Assembly: GCF_001723605.1 (NCBI RefSeq)
Contig: NZ_CP017111.1
Span: forward strand, 496,001 to 560,000
DNA: 64,000 nucleotides
DNA from: Sulfurospirillum halorespirans DSM 13726
GTDB taxonomy: Bacteria; Campylobacterota; Campylobacteria; Campylobacterales; Sulfurospirillaceae
Reading direction: 5' to 3'
The notes under the pieces are model-generated. The model made no database searches. It was not told the origin of the DNA and saw only the letters and a program-made list of their open reading frames with translations. Positions 53,461-63,813 of this stretch are shown here, one piece after another. Positions within the stretch are counted from its first letter, which is position 1; every line of letters begins with the position of its first letter. Position numbers and translations under genes: made by a program.

Positions 53461-53468
53461 TTTACATG

Positions 53469-53491
53469 TAAGGAGTGTCAAACGCTCCTTA
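53469..53491 (+). terminator. Hairpin after hsp20, fused to a TTACATGTAA copy
   Basis: TAAGGAGTG and CGCTCCTTA form a nine-pair stem (one G-T) around TCAAA, directly downstream of TTTACATGTAA at 53461-53471, with which it shares bases. It is followed by CCTCCTCTTC without a T-run. Confidence 0.5.
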
Positions 53492-53562
53492 CCTCCTCTT
53501 CATTCTCCTCTAATCCCAAATGTGTTAGCATACTTACCATAGTTTTACATGTAAGGATTTTG

Positions 53563-54381
53563 ATGCTTTTTTGGAATAACATTTACAGCCAATTTGACCC
53601 TGTTGCTTTTAAATTAGGACCCGTTGCCGTGCATTGGTATGGGCTTATGTATATGTGTGCGCTTCTTGGAGCACTTTACGCCGCGAAGTGGTTTGTTAAA
53701 CGTGATAATCTAGGCTTTACCAATCAAATTTTAGAGAGTTATTTCATTTGGATTGAAATCGGCATTGTTTTGGGTGCGCGCATTGGCTATATTCTGTTTT
53801 ACGATCCGCATGTCGATTATTATCTCTCCAAGCCGTGGCAGATGTTTAACCCGTTTATAGATGGAACGTTTGTAGGCATTCGTGGCATGAGTTACCATGG
53901 CGCAATTGTCGGCTTTTTTCTGGGTACTTGGTTTTTTTACCTCAAACACAAGATCAATGTCTGGAGACTTTTGGATGTGGTGGCACTCAGTGTTCCTGTA
54001 GGTTACATCTTTGGTCGTATCGGAAACTTTTTGAATCAAGAACTCTTTGGTCGTCCCACCGACGTGCCATGGGGCATTTATGTCGATGGCGTGCTGCGTC
54101 ACCCTTCGCAACTTTATGAAGCCTTCCTTGAAGGTTTAGCTGTTTTTCTTCTGCTGTATGTGTATCGAAACTTCAAAAAATACGATGGCGAGCTCATCGC
54201 TCTGTACGGGCTTTTCTACTCCATTGGTCGCTTTGTGGCGGAATTTTGGAGAGAACCCGACTTCCAGATTGGCTTTGTCTATGGCGATTGGATGAGCAAA
54301 GGACAAGCGCTCTCAATTCTGATGGCAATTGCCTCTGTCGTATTATATATGCTTATCATCAAACGGGGGAAGCGAGGGTAA
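53563..54381 (+). CDS. lgt: Prolipoprotein diacylglyceryl transferase
   Basis: 272 residues from ATG 53563; the ribosome site AAGGA is partly inside a TTTACATGTAAGG palindrome copy at 53544-53556. Several membrane segments and the Lgt signature GRIGNFLNQELFGRPTDVPW are seen, as well as RGMSYHGAIVGFFLGTWF, the conserved HGG-like segment, and HPSQLYEAFLEG. It attaches diacylglycerol to the lipobox cysteine of lipoproteins such as MetQ. lgt also precedes frdCAB in C. jejuni as I recall. Confidence 0.95.
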   Translation: MLFWNNIYSQFDPVAFKLGPVAVHWYGLMYMCALLGALYAAKWFVKRDNLGFTNQILESYFIWIEIGIVLGARIGYILFYDPHVDYYLSKPWQMFNPFIDGTFVGIRGMSYHGAIVGFFLGTWFFYLKHKINVWRLLDVVALSVPVGYIFGRIGNFLNQELFGRPTDVPWGIYVDGVLRHPSQLYEAFLEGLAVFLLLYVYRNFKKYDGELIALYGLFYSIGRFVAEFWREPDFQIGFVYGDWMSKGQALSILMAIASVVLYMLIIKRGKRG

Positions 54382-54411
54382 AAAATCCCTTTTAAATCCC
54401 CTTTCGTGTAT

Positions 54412-54417
54412 TATAAT
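54412..54417 (+). promoter_or_regulatory. -10 element of the fumarate reductase operon
   Basis: A perfect TATAAT in GTGTATTATAATTTCG lies about 155 bases upstream of frdC, after the lgt stop. The long leader (54425-54571) has no open frame that I can support and may hold a regulatory region. Confidence 0.55.
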
Positions 54418-54571
54418 TTCGATCAGTATGTACACATTAGCATAATCGTAATGCTTCAAAACGAACTAAAAACGCCTTGAAAATCGGGTTTTTAAATGAG
54501 ATTAAGTATTTATGAGTGTGTTATCGTGCACATTGATGAGTGTTTAAAAAACTTCACAAAAAGGATAAGAT

Positions 54572-55354
54572 GTGAGTGACCTACTTGAAGGTTTTCTAGG
54601 TACGAGCGTTGAGGGAAAAAAGAGTAGAGTTCCAGCCAAACTTGATTATATTCAAAGTGCGACAGGACTCTTCTTAGGTTTGTTTATGTGGGGACATATG
54701 TTCTTTGTATCAACTATTTTGATCAGCAAAGACTTTATGTACACCGTAACCAAAATGTTTGAAGGCAGTATGTTCTTCAGTGAGCCACAGCCTTGGGTCG
54801 TTTCTGTAATTGTATTGTTTGTATTTGCTGTCTTCATTGTACACGCAATGCTCGGTATGAGAAAATTGCCTATTAATTTTAGACAGTATCAAGCCTACAA
54901 AACGCACATGGGCATGATGAAACACGATGATACGACAATGTGGTTTACACAAGCGTTCACCGGTTTTGCAATGTTTTTCCTTGGTTCTGCACACCTCTTT
55001 ACAATGGCGGTTAAAGCAGATGAAATCGGACCATACGGTTCAGCCGATAGAATGTACAGTGATTTCATGTGGCCATTTTATCTTCTTCTTCTTCTAGCAG
55101 TAGAGTTCCACGGTGGTATTGGTCTTTACCGTCTCTGTGTTAAATGGGGTTGGTTTGAAGGCGAACACGCTAAAGAATCTCGTAAAAACCTCAAAAAAGC
55201 GAAATGGGCTATAACAGTCTTTTTCTTAGCCTTGGGTCTTTTAACACTGGCTGCGTATGTCAAAATTGGATACGAGCACAGAGATAATGCAGGTGAAGCG
55301 TATAAACCAACGGCACAAGTAGAAGCAAGATATGATGTGAAGGTTAGGGCGTAA
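54572..55354 (+). CDS. frdC: Quinol:fumarate reductase cytochrome b subunit
   Basis: 260 residues, starting at GTG with AAAAGGA upstream. Five membrane segments with four histidines (His42, His91, His141 and His180) that bind two haems b, as in Wolinella succinogenes FrdC. The Glu before His180 (VEFHGG) is also conserved. It oxidises menaquinol and passes electrons to FrdB. Two bases separate it from frdA. The gene order C-A-B is typical of Campylobacterota. Confidence 0.95.
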   Translation: MSDLLEGFLGTSVEGKKSRVPAKLDYIQSATGLFLGLFMWGHMFFVSTILISKDFMYTVTKMFEGSMFFSEPQPWVVSVIVLFVFAVFIVHAMLGMRKLPINFRQYQAYKTHMGMMKHDDTTMWFTQAFTGFAMFFLGSAHLFTMAVKADEIGPYGSADRMYSDFMWPFYLLLLLAVEFHGGIGLYRLCVKWGWFEGEHAKESRKNLKKAKWAITVFFLALGLLTLAAYVKIGYEHRDNAGEAYKPTAQVEARYDVKVRA

Positions 55355-55356
55355 AA

Positions 55357-57342
55357 ATGAACGTAAAATATTGTGATGCACTGGTAATCGGTGGTGGTTT
55401 AGCAGGTCTTAGAGCGGCGGTTGCTACGCAATCTCGTGGTCTTAGTACAACAGTTTTAAGTCTTTGTCCAGTTAAGAGATCTCACTCTGCTGCGGCACAA
55501 GGTGGTATGCAAGCAAGTCTTGGTAACTCAAAAATGAGCCGTGGCGATAACGAAGATGTTCACTTTGCCGATACCGTCAAAGGTAGCGACTGGGGATGTG
55601 ATCAAGAAGTTGCGCGTATGTTCGTAACCGTTGCACCTAAAGCGATCCGTGAATTAGCGGGTTGGGGCGTGCCTTGGACGAGAATTGCTCAAGGTAGCAG
55701 AGAAGCGATCATCAATGCTGAGAAAACAACAATCGTTGAAGACGAAGAAGTTCACGGTTATATTCACTCACGTGACTTTGGTGGTACTAAAAAATGGAGA
55801 ACCTGTTATACAGCAGATGCAACAGGTCATACCATGCTTTTTGGTGTTGCCAATGAAGCCTTAAAACATAACGTAAACATTGAAGATAGAAAAGAAGCGA
55901 TTGCTTTGATTCATGAAAACAACCGTTGTTACGGTGCGATTGTAAGAGATTTAGTGACAGGCGAGCTTTGGGCTTACGTTGCTAAAGGTACTTTGATCGC
56001 AACGGGGGGTTACGGAAGACTTTACAAACAAACAACCAATGCGGTTATTTGTGATGGTATTGGTGCTGCGATTGCTCTAGAAACTGGTGTTGCGACACTT
56101 GGTAACATGGAAGCAGTACAATTCCACCCAACCCCAATCGTTCCATCAGGTATTCTTTTAACTGAAGGCTGTCGTGGTGATGGTGGTCTTCTAAGAGACG
56201 TTGATGGTCATAGATTTATGCCAGACTACGAGCCAGAGAAAAAAGAACTTGCAAGTCGTGACGTTGTAAGTCGTCGTATGATGGAACACATCCGTAAAGG
56301 TAAAGGTGTTAAATCTCCGTATGGTGAGCATTTATGGTTAGATATCTCTATCCTTGGTCGTGCACACATTGAGCGAAACCTAAGAGATGTACAAGAAATT
56401 TGTCAAATCTTTAACGGTATCGATCCTGCGGATGAAGGTCCAAAAGGTTGGGCTCCAGTTCTTCCAATGCAACACTACTCAATGGGTGGTATTAGAACAA
56501 AACCAACCGGTGAGTCTCCAACACTTTCAGGTCTTTTCTCTGCGGGTGAAGCTGCTTGTTGGGATATGCACGGATTTAACCGCCTTGGTGGTAACTCTGT
56601 AAGTGAAACCGTTGTTGCAGGTATGATTGTGGGTGATTATTTTGCAGATTTCTGTTTGTCAAATGAAGTCAATGTCAACACAGCAACGATTGAAAAAGCA
56701 TTGAAAAAACAAAAAGATTTCATCGACCATTTGTTAACCAACAAAGGTAAACACAACATCTTTGAAATCAAAAACAGAATGAGAGATATTATGTGGGAAA
56801 AAGTTGCGATTTTCCGCGATGGCAAAGGTCTTGCTGAAGCGGTTAATGAACTTGAAGAATTGCTCAAAAAATCTCATGATGTTAACGTTAAATCTAAAAC
56901 AGCTTCTGCTAACCCAGAGCTTGAAGAGGCGTACCGAGTGCCTATGATGCTTAAACTCGCACTTTGTGTTGCTATGGGTGCACGTGAGCGAACAGAGAGT
57001 CGAGGTGCTCATTACCGAGAAGACTTCTTGAAACGTGATGATGCAAACTGGTTGAAACGAACCCTTACATCATGGTCTGAGGGTGCTACACTTCCAACGG
57101 TTAGCTATGAAGATTTAGACATTATGAAAATGGAAATTCCACCAGCGTTCCGCGGATATGGTGCAAAAGGTATGATTATTGAAAATGAACTCAGCCTTAA
57201 ACGCCAAGAAGAAGTGGATAAACTTCGTGAAGAGATGGAAGCAGCAGGCAAAGACAGACATGTGATTCAAGATGCGCTTATGCCATTTACGCTTCAACCA
57301 TACTATAAAGCTAAAAATGAGAGATTTGGAGATGCAAAATGA
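55357..57342 (+). CDS. frdA: Fumarate reductase flavoprotein subunit
   Basis: 661 residues, the FAD-bearing catalytic subunit. [20 protein letters not shown] is the Rossmann motif, and [11 protein letters not shown] holds His43, expected to bind FAD covalently. [20 protein letters not shown] and [14 protein letters not shown] lie in the active-site and capping regions. It reduces fumarate to succinate on the cytoplasmic side. Its codons are more uniform, with T-ending preference, than those of neighbours, consistent with high expression; the gene has no TTACATGTAA copy. Confidence 0.97.
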   Translation: MNVKYCDALVIGGGLAGLRAAVATQSRGLSTTVLSLCPVKRSHSAAAQGGMQASLGNSKMSRGDNEDVHFADTVKGSDWGCDQEVARMFVTVAPKAIRELAGWGVPWTRIAQGSREAIINAEKTTIVEDEEVHGYIHSRDFGGTKKWRTCYTADATGHTMLFGVANEALKHNVNIEDRKEAIALIHENNRCYGAIVRDLVTGELWAYVAKGTLIATGGYGRLYKQTTNAVICDGIGAAIALETGVATLGNMEAVQFHPTPIVPSGILLTEGCRGDGGLLRDVDGHRFMPDYEPEKKELASRDVVSRRMMEHIRKGKGVKSPYGEHLWLDISILGRAHIERNLRDVQEICQIFNGIDPADEGPKGWAPVLPMQHYSMGGIRTKPTGESPTLSGLFSAGEAACWDMHGFNRLGGNSVSETVVAGMIVGDYFADFCLSNEVNVNTATIEKALKKQKDFIDHLLTNKGKHNIFEIKNRMRDIMWEKVAIFRDGKGLAEAVNELEELLKKSHDVNVKSKTASANPELEEAYRVPMMLKLALCVAMGARERTESRGAHYREDFLKRDDANWLKRTLTSWSEGATLPTVSYEDLDIMKMEIPPAFRGYGAKGMIIENELSLKRQEEVDKLREEMEAAGKDRHVIQDALMPFTLQPYYKAKNERFGDAK

Positions 57343-58058
57343 GTAGAACTATTACCATAAGGGCTATGAAATATAACCCACAATCAAAACTTTCTAAAGC
57401 GCACTTTGCAGAGTACAAACTAGAAGAAACTGATGGTATGACTCTGTTTATTGCATTGACAAAAATTCGTGAGACAATGGATGCCGATCTTTCGTTTGAC
57501 TTTGTATGCCGTGCTGGTATCTGCGGAAGTTGTGGCATGATGGTCAATGGTAAACCTGCGCTTGCATGTCGTACCTTGACAAAAAATTTCCCAGGTGGCG
57601 TGATTCAACTTATGCCTATGCCTGCATTTAAGTTACTCAAAGATCTTTCCGTTGATACAGGTAACTGGATGAACGATATGAGTAGACGTGTTGAGAGTTG
57701 GATTCACACCAACCATAAACCAGACATCTCTAAACTTGAAGCGCCAATGGAGCCAAAACTTGCGGATGAGACCTTTGAGCTTGATCGTTGTATCGAATGT
57801 GGTATTTGTGTTGCAGCGTGCGGTACAAAATTGATGAGACCAAACTTTATTGGTGCCGTTGGTTTGAACCGTGTTGCGCGTTTTGCAATGGATCCACACG
57901 ACGAGAGAACCGATGAAGACTTCTATGAGCTTGTCGGTGATGATGATGGTGTTTTTGGATGTATGAGTCTCGTTGCGTGCGAAGACAACTGCCCAAAACA
58001 TTTACCACTCCAATCAAAAATCGCTTATATGAGAAGAAAACTCGTCGCTCTCAAATAA
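57339..58058 (+). CDS. frdB: Fumarate reductase iron-sulfur subunit
   Basis: 239 residues. The 2Fe-2S cysteines are in [20 protein letters not shown], and the others in [16 protein letters not shown] and [14 protein letters not shown], forming the 4Fe-4S and 3Fe-4S clusters. It carries electrons from FrdC haems to FrdA flavin. It overlaps frdA by four bases and a strong hairpin terminator follows. Confidence 0.97.
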   Translation: MSRTITIRAMKYNPQSKLSKAHFAEYKLEETDGMTLFIALTKIRETMDADLSFDFVCRAGICGSCGMMVNGKPALACRTLTKNFPGGVIQLMPMPAFKLLKDLSVDTGNWMNDMSRRVESWIHTNHKPDISKLEAPMEPKLADETFELDRCIECGICVAACGTKLMRPNFIGAVGLNRVARFAMDPHDERTDEDFYELVGDDDGVFGCMSLVACEDNCPKHLPLQSKIAYMRRKLVALK

Positions 58059-58074
58059 GTTTGCCTTCTTTTAG

Positions 58075-58100
58075 AGGGATAAGACACTTGTCTTATCCCT
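58075..58100 (+). terminator. Terminator of the frdCAB operon
   Basis: GGGATAAGAC and GTCTTATCCC pair perfectly around a four-base loop (ACTT), about 17 bases after the frdB stop, followed by TTGCCTTAATCTT. This is the cleanest single hairpin in the window. Confidence 0.8.
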
Positions 58101-58188
58101 TGCCTTAATCTTGACATTTAGTCTTACATTTTTGTTTCTATTATAAGAAATACTGATATAATCAAAAAAACTTTAAAGATAGTATCTC

Positions 58189-60561
58189 ATGCATGTAATC
58201 AATGATTTTTTCTTACTTATTTGGAGTGAGAGGTTAAACCAGCAGGCTGTTTTCGACGAAAAACATAAACGAGAGCTTGATCAGATTCGCTCAACCACTT
58301 TCGATAATTTTTGCGATAGCGCTGCTATCTTGCTTATCATCAACCCTCATAATTTTGCCAATATGGCACGCCTAGAAGAACCTAAAACTGTTTTAAAAAC
58401 CCTGTTTCAACACACAATATTTAGCAAAGAAACGATTCAATACGCCCAAAGCCAACTGCTCGGATACTTGATATATCTAGGCAATGTCCAGATCAATCAT
58501 GCCATTTTGAAACGCTTAGAGCTTTTAAAAAAAGAGGGGATTATCTCCTACGATGCCTTGCGTTCTTTGGGCAGTATACTCTCCCTTATTGAAGAGAAAA
58601 AGATCGAAGTCACTGCTTTACATGTAAAGCGTGCAACACCCCAAGAAAACTACTACAAAACAGCGCTTTATAGGCTTTTTGTCGCCATTGAAAACCTTAA
58701 AGGCGCGGTTGAGCTTCCAAGACTCCAAGAGCGTTTACATCTCATCCCTGAGCGCCTTGAAAATCAACGCTTTTCCATCGGAATTACGGGCGTTATGAAC
58801 GCTGGAAAATCCACGATGCTCAACGCGCTTCTGGGGAAAGAGGTTCTTGGCACTTCCGTTGTTCCCGAAACCGCCAATTTAACCCTGATCAAGTACGCCA
58901 AAGAGCCTTACGCCGTTGTGAACTTTTGGAATGCCAAAGAGTGGAGCAAGATCGAAGAGGGCGCTAAAAGTCTTAAAAGTTTAGAGGCGTTTGTCAAAGA
59001 AAGCAGGGCGCATTTTGGTGAAACATTTAACACCATCATCACACCAAAAGGGGAGAGTGCGTCCATCCCAGTGGAAAGTTTAGCGCTGTATACTTCCGCC
59101 AAACACTCCGATAAAAAATGCAACCTTGTCAAAAGTGTCGAACTCTATACCGATCTTAAATTTGTCCAAGATGGCGTCCAAATCGTTGATACTCCAGGAC
59201 TCGATGATCCTGTCATTCAGCGCGAAGAGATTACGCTCGAATACCTCAGTGAATGCGATCTGATGATTCATCTTATGAACGCGGCGCAAGCGGCAACGCA
59301 AAAAGATATTGATTTTATCATCGACGCACTCTTATACCGCAATGTGGCGCAGTTACTCATCGTCATTACGCGCATTGACGCGATTGCCGAAAAAGAGCTT
59401 CAAGAGGTTATCGCGTACACCAAACGCAGCATCGAAGCACGTTTGAAAGAGCAAAACAAGGGTGCGAAACTGGATGAAGTGATCGCTAAAATCGTCTTTA
59501 TTCCGATTGCAGGAAAACTTGCTCTGATGCACAAATTGGGTCAAGAGAAAGAAGCACTTGCGCTTGGTTATGACATGGAGCGCACAGGGTTACCTCTGGT
59601 TGAGACGTACCTTGAGGATGTTCTATTTGGAAGTAACAGCCAAAAAGCCAATCTGATCATCTCTTCCAATCGCAAAGAGATCGAGTCGATCATCATTGAA
59701 TCGATGGCATCGTTTGAGCAAGAACGTCACTACTTAACTATTTCGCATGAAGAGATCGAGCAAGCGTATGCCAAACACCAAGAAGAAAAAACGGTGATGG
59801 CACACTTTTTAGAGCAGATCAAAACCAGCGTGGCGCAAAGCAAAGAGGAGATGGAGCACTACTTTGGCACCCTTCAAAAATTTGCAAACAATCAGCTCGA
59901 TAAATTGAGCTATGTGGTGAAACGTCGCATCAGCGATGATGTCAGCTATGAGTTTAGTAAAAACAAAAAAGCGCCCAAAGAGGAGCGTATTGGCTCGATG
60001 ATTGAGACGGCGATGAAAGATGGTTTGGTCGATTTGGTACGGGATTATCGCTACGAGTTTCAAAAAAAGATGCAAAGTTCCTTAGAGTACATGGACGCAC
60101 AATACGGCGAATTTAAAAGCGATACATCGGCACATCATTTTGATGCGAGAGCATTTTGTGAGGAGCATTTGGGCTCACTCTTGATCTTTAAAAACAGCAC
60201 GATTGTGATCTCAGGAGCCAATGATGCGATTAAAAAATACGGCAAAAATGATCTTAATATGCTTTCAACCGCACTCGATGCGATTTTAGGAACCGAATTT
60301 TTACATGTAAAAGAGATGCTAGAAGAAAAACTGCACAAAATCAATCATGTGCTCTTAAGCTCGTTCGTAAGCCTCTGCGAAGCACCAGCCCGTTTGATAG
60401 AGGAGCGTTTTAGCGCTGAAGAAGCGTTGTTAGAAAAAGCAATGCGCCAGATGAGAGATGCAACACATAACCGTGAAGCGCGCAGTGTAGAGATAGAAGA
60501 AAAAGTGCGAGTCATGGGCATTGTATTAAATGATTTGAGCGCGACTAAGGAGTCAAAATGA
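58189..60561 (+). CDS. Bacterial dynamin-like GTPase, first of a pair
   Basis: 790 residues. The GTPase domain starts near 195 with the P-loop GVMNAGKSTMLNALLG, then the DTPGLDDP motif (G3) and ITRID (G4). Regions before and after are helical; the long C-terminal part with MSSLEYMDAQYGEFK-like helices should form the stalk and lipid-binding tip. It overlaps the second dynamin by four bases. In C. jejuni the neighbouring pair Cj0411/Cj0412, also after frdB, forms a membrane-tethering heterotetramer; roles in membrane repair or motility have been proposed. Two TTACATGTAA copies read ALHVKR and FLHVKE. Confidence 0.9.
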   Translation: MHVINDFFLLIWSERLNQQAVFDEKHKRELDQIRSTTFDNFCDSAAILLIINPHNFANMARLEEPKTVLKTLFQHTIFSKETIQYAQSQLLGYLIYLGNVQINHAILKRLELLKKEGIISYDALRSLGSILSLIEEKKIEVTALHVKRATPQENYYKTALYRLFVAIENLKGAVELPRLQERLHLIPERLENQRFSIGITGVMNAGKSTMLNALLGKEVLGTSVVPETANLTLIKYAKEPYAVVNFWNAKEWSKIEEGAKSLKSLEAFVKESRAHFGETFNTIITPKGESASIPVESLALYTSAKHSDKKCNLVKSVELYTDLKFVQDGVQIVDTPGLDDPVIQREEITLEYLSECDLMIHLMNAAQAATQKDIDFIIDALLYRNVAQLLIVITRIDAIAEKELQEVIAYTKRSIEARLKEQNKGAKLDEVIAKIVFIPIAGKLALMHKLGQEKEALALGYDMERTGLPLVETYLEDVLFGSNSQKANLIISSNRKEIESIIIESMASFEQERHYLTISHEEIEQAYAKHQEEKTVMAHFLEQIKTSVAQSKEEMEHYFGTLQKFANNQLDKLSYVVKRRISDDVSYEFSKNKKAPKEERIGSMIETAMKDGLVDLVRDYRYEFQKKMQSSLEYMDAQYGEFKSDTSAHHFDARAFCEEHLGSLLIFKNSTIVISGANDAIKKYGKNDLNMLSTALDAILGTEFLHVKEMLEEKLHKINHVLLSSFVSLCEAPARLIEERFSAEEALLEKAMRQMRDATHNREARSVEIEEKVRVMGIVLNDLSATKESK

Positions 60562-62582
60562 GTCTTATTGAAAGTTTTGTGACCTCTTACAAAGAGCACT
60601 TTTTAAAAGTAGCTCCCCAGTTTGATGCAACCCTTTTAGGCGCACTCAAAAAAGTACAGTATGTGCTCCTTGGCGAAGAGCAACTGCCTTCCATCCAGCT
60701 CAAAAAGGCACTGGATCGCCTTCAAATGCGCTCCGAAGAGCCAATGAAAGTCGCCATCACGGGGCAGTTCTCCAGTGGTAAATCAACATTTTTGAACGCG
60801 CTTTTAGCCAAAAGTATTTTACCCACAGGCATCACGCCCGTGACGTCCAAAGTCAATTACATTCGTTACGGCGAAGAGTTTAAAATCCGTGTGCGCTATA
60901 AAGATGGGCGTGATGAGTACCATGACATCAACACGATTGCGCACTTTACTGACCAGAGAGAGCACGTTGAAGACATCGCGTACTTGGTTCTTTATGCACC
61001 ACTCAATATTCTCAAAGACGTTGTGTTTGTCGATACACCAGGACTTAATTCCCAAGCGGCGAGTGATACGCAAACAACTGAGAAAGTGCTCAAAGAAGTC
61101 GATGGCATTATTTGGCTGACACTCATCGACAATGCAGGAAAAATGAGTGAGCTTCAAGTTTTGGAAGAGTACCTTGGAAAGTACCAAAACAAGTCACTCT
61201 GTGTGCTCAACCAAAAAGATAAATTTACACCCCAACAAATCGAAGAGACGACGAATTACGTTAAAACAGCGTTTAAAGAGTTCTTTAGCGATGTCATCCC
61301 GATCTCGGCACGCCAAGCGTTGGAGTCCCGCAGTCACGACAAAAAAGTGATGATGGAAGAGACATTAGAATCGTTCATGCACTCTTTACATGTAAAGCTT
61401 CAAAACGGTGGTGAGAAGCTTGATTTTAGCGGCATTGAGCATGATTTTAAGGCGTATCAAACCACGCTTGATTCGATCTTACAAAGTGACTTGGGTGCCA
61501 ATCTTAAGCTCTTGGAAGAGTCAAACATCGACAAAGTTTTGGATTTCATTCGCAATGAGATTCAACCCAAATCGACCCAATCCAAAGAGTTCGCGATCAA
61601 AAAAGAGGTCAAAGAGATCGTCTCTAAACTCATCGCACAGCATCGGCTTTTCCTCTGCATTTACGATGAACTTTTAGAAGAGATCGTCCGTTTTGAAACC
61701 GAAGCCAAAGGGCTTTTTAGCGATCTTAAAAGTAAATTTTCACACGATCTTAAGAGTGCGTTTATGCGCATTGAACAGATCATCGAAACGATTGCAGACG
61801 CGATTTATAACCAAATGAGCAGTGAGAAGCTGACACGCTACGAAGCCCAAAAAGCAGGACTTTTTAGCAAACAGACAACGTTTGTTCCTTTTGAGTACCA
61901 AGCGCCTAAAATCAACTCAGATCTCATCTATAAAAGCCTCTTTTACGAAGAGAATCTTATTGGCAAAATGTTCAAACAGTATGTGAAAAATCTAGGCGCC
62001 ATTCAAAACGAAGTCAACGACAAAAACCGTTTGGTCTACCGCTCTTTGGAGCAGGGCATTTTGAAATGGCAAGCGCCCTACGAAGTGATTCGCAAGAGTG
62101 AAGAGCTTCACTCTGACATCGAGTTTGCCAACATGCGCCGTTTCGCCTCCAAGGCGTACGAGAGCATTTTGAAGCCTTTCAATGATGAGATTGCAGCTTC
62201 GTACGCAAAGATCAGCTCTGAGTTTAACCATCTTTCCAGTGCGGTGAGTTTTAACTACCAAAACGCCACCGAAGTGTGTGTCGCATTTTTGGAAAACAAG
62301 ATCGAAAAGTCCGTCAAACTGTACGAGGAAAACCCCACAAAATTTTCACTCTATACTCCCAAACTCGATGAGATCAAAGAGCGCCTTCGAACGTCATTTC
62401 ACCTCTACGAGCTTGAAAATATGATGAACACACGCAACACGTTTCTGAGTAAAGATTACGACCGCCTGATCAGCCAATTTACCGCCATAAAAGAGGAAAA
62501 AGTAGCGTTCTTGGAAGAGCGAAAAGCGCGCCACTACAAGATTTTAGAGCAGATAGAAGCATTGGTAAAAGAGGTAGAATAA
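60558..62582 (+). CDS. Bacterial dynamin-like GTPase, second of a pair
   Basis: 674 residues. GTPase motifs are near the N terminus: GQFSSGKSTFLNALLAKSIL (P-loop, about 72-91), DTPGLNSQ (G3) and LNQKD (G4). The rest is a long helical stalk region rich in Lys and Glu. It is coupled to the first dynamin gene by an ATGA overlap. The pair probably assembles as a hetero-oligomer, one protein bringing the other to the membrane, as shown for the C. jejuni pair. A TTTACATGTAAA copy encodes SLHVKL. Confidence 0.9.
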   Translation: MSLIESFVTSYKEHFLKVAPQFDATLLGALKKVQYVLLGEEQLPSIQLKKALDRLQMRSEEPMKVAITGQFSSGKSTFLNALLAKSILPTGITPVTSKVNYIRYGEEFKIRVRYKDGRDEYHDINTIAHFTDQREHVEDIAYLVLYAPLNILKDVVFVDTPGLNSQAASDTQTTEKVLKEVDGIIWLTLIDNAGKMSELQVLEEYLGKYQNKSLCVLNQKDKFTPQQIEETTNYVKTAFKEFFSDVIPISARQALESRSHDKKVMMEETLESFMHSLHVKLQNGGEKLDFSGIEHDFKAYQTTLDSILQSDLGANLKLLEESNIDKVLDFIRNEIQPKSTQSKEFAIKKEVKEIVSKLIAQHRLFLCIYDELLEEIVRFETEAKGLFSDLKSKFSHDLKSAFMRIEQIIETIADAIYNQMSSEKLTRYEAQKAGLFSKQTTFVPFEYQAPKINSDLIYKSLFYEENLIGKMFKQYVKNLGAIQNEVNDKNRLVYRSLEQGILKWQAPYEVIRKSEELHSDIEFANMRRFASKAYESILKPFNDEIAASYAKISSEFNHLSSAVSFNYQNATEVCVAFLENKIEKSVKLYEENPTKFSLYTPKLDEIKERLRTSFHLYELENMMNTRNTFLSKDYDRLISQFTAIKEEKVAFLEERKARHYKILEQIEALVKEVE

Positions 62583-62668
62583 AAACCTAGCTCTTTTACA
62601 CGATTCTCTTTAAGAACATTATGCTATTGTTTTCTCAGCCTTTTAAAAGCTTGTGCAGGAGGTGTGTG

Positions 62669-63745
62669 ATGAAAACATTAGTCCTCATTCTTTGGGTCGT
62701 TTCCGCTTTAATGGCACAAGAGATTAGCCCCCTTCCAAGCGCTAAAAGCCTCTCATCGGTCGAAAAAATTGACACCCCTTTTGAGATAGAGAAGCTTAAA
62801 CTCGTGTGGGCAAAACGGATAGAACTGATGCGCTCAAATGGCATCATCCCTCTCATCGATATAGAATCCTCCTTTAATCCAGGTAAATTTGACCTCGTAG
62901 AGTATGCCAAAATGATGGATGCCTCAAGTGTCGCACTCATCGCTTTTTCACCTCAGATAGGGGATGATGCGTACGAAAAAGAGGCAAAAGTCTGGCACGA
63001 TGCACCAAGGTCTTTGCTAAATGCTGACCCGTATCGCTATGTTCCAACAACGACTGCTGGGATTTATCCCTCTTGGACAAAAGAGCCTGTGCGATTTGTG
63101 AAAGAGACCATCGCTAAAGCGACTAAAGACAATTATCCACTTTTAGGCGAGTTTGAATTTCGCCATTATCCTTCACCAAGACATGTCAAACGCAATGAAC
63201 TTTACCGCGATGTAAACATTCCCATCGACTCCGAAGCGGGACATCTTTTGTTTGCTTACGCCCAAAGATCAGGGAAATCATTTCAAATTCACTATGAAGC
63301 CGAAGATGCTTTATTTGAACCCTTAGAAAAGATGCTTCAAATTTACCCAAATGCGAAAGTCATCTGGTGTCATCTGGCACAAATTCGCTACAGTAACCGT
63401 GCACAACACTATACTCCTGAGTTTATCCGAGGCTTGATGGAGCGCCATCCCAACCTTTACTTTGACCTCGCCTTTGGCGATGCAAACTCGATATACAAGC
63501 CAAGCGGCGAATACCACGCGACCATTTGGAGCAAACGAAATGTCCTTAAACCCGAGTGGGCAAAACTGATAGAAGAGTACCCGTACCGCTTTTTAACTGC
63601 GTTCGATATAGGCGGCGACCGTCATGACGAGTTGCTCGAAAAAGTTGAAGTTTCAAGAGACGTGCTGAAAAATCTATCACCAAAAACGCAAGAAATCATC
63701 GCATATAAGGCTTTTTGGAAGTTAGTGTTTGGGGAAGATATTTAG
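62669..63745 (+). CDS. Exported amidohydrolase-like TIM-barrel protein
   Basis: 358 residues from ATG 62669, with AGGAGG upstream. A cleavable signal (KTLVLILWVVSALMAQE) precedes a barrel that resembles the amidohydrolase superfamily: IPLIDIESSFNPGKFDLVEY, LGEFEFRHYPSPRH, FQIHYEAEDALFEPLEKML, KVIWCHLAQI and FLTAFDIGGDRHDEL give His and Asp residues at the ends of strands. The classic HxH on strand 1 is not seen (it reads DIESSF), so a full metal site is uncertain. It stands alone. Substrate and role are unknown. Confidence 0.7.
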   Translation: MKTLVLILWVVSALMAQEISPLPSAKSLSSVEKIDTPFEIEKLKLVWAKRIELMRSNGIIPLIDIESSFNPGKFDLVEYAKMMDASSVALIAFSPQIGDDAYEKEAKVWHDAPRSLLNADPYRYVPTTTAGIYPSWTKEPVRFVKETIAKATKDNYPLLGEFEFRHYPSPRHVKRNELYRDVNIPIDSEAGHLLFAYAQRSGKSFQIHYEAEDALFEPLEKMLQIYPNAKVIWCHLAQIRYSNRAQHYTPEFIRGLMERHPNLYFDLAFGDANSIYKPSGEYHATIWSKRNVLKPEWAKLIEEYPYRFLTAFDIGGDRHDELLEKVEVSRDVLKNLSPKTQEIIAYKAFWKLVFGEDI

Positions 63746-63813
63746 ATTTTCATCTTTACATGTAAAGGGTTTTATACGAGGGCTAAACGTTTAACTTTTA
63801 GTCCCATTTCTCT

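Noticed and set aside
54425-54571. Short leader peptide or riboswitch before frdC
   Set aside because: No convincing open frame with a ribosome site and no known riboswitch consensus could be seen in this AT-rich leader.
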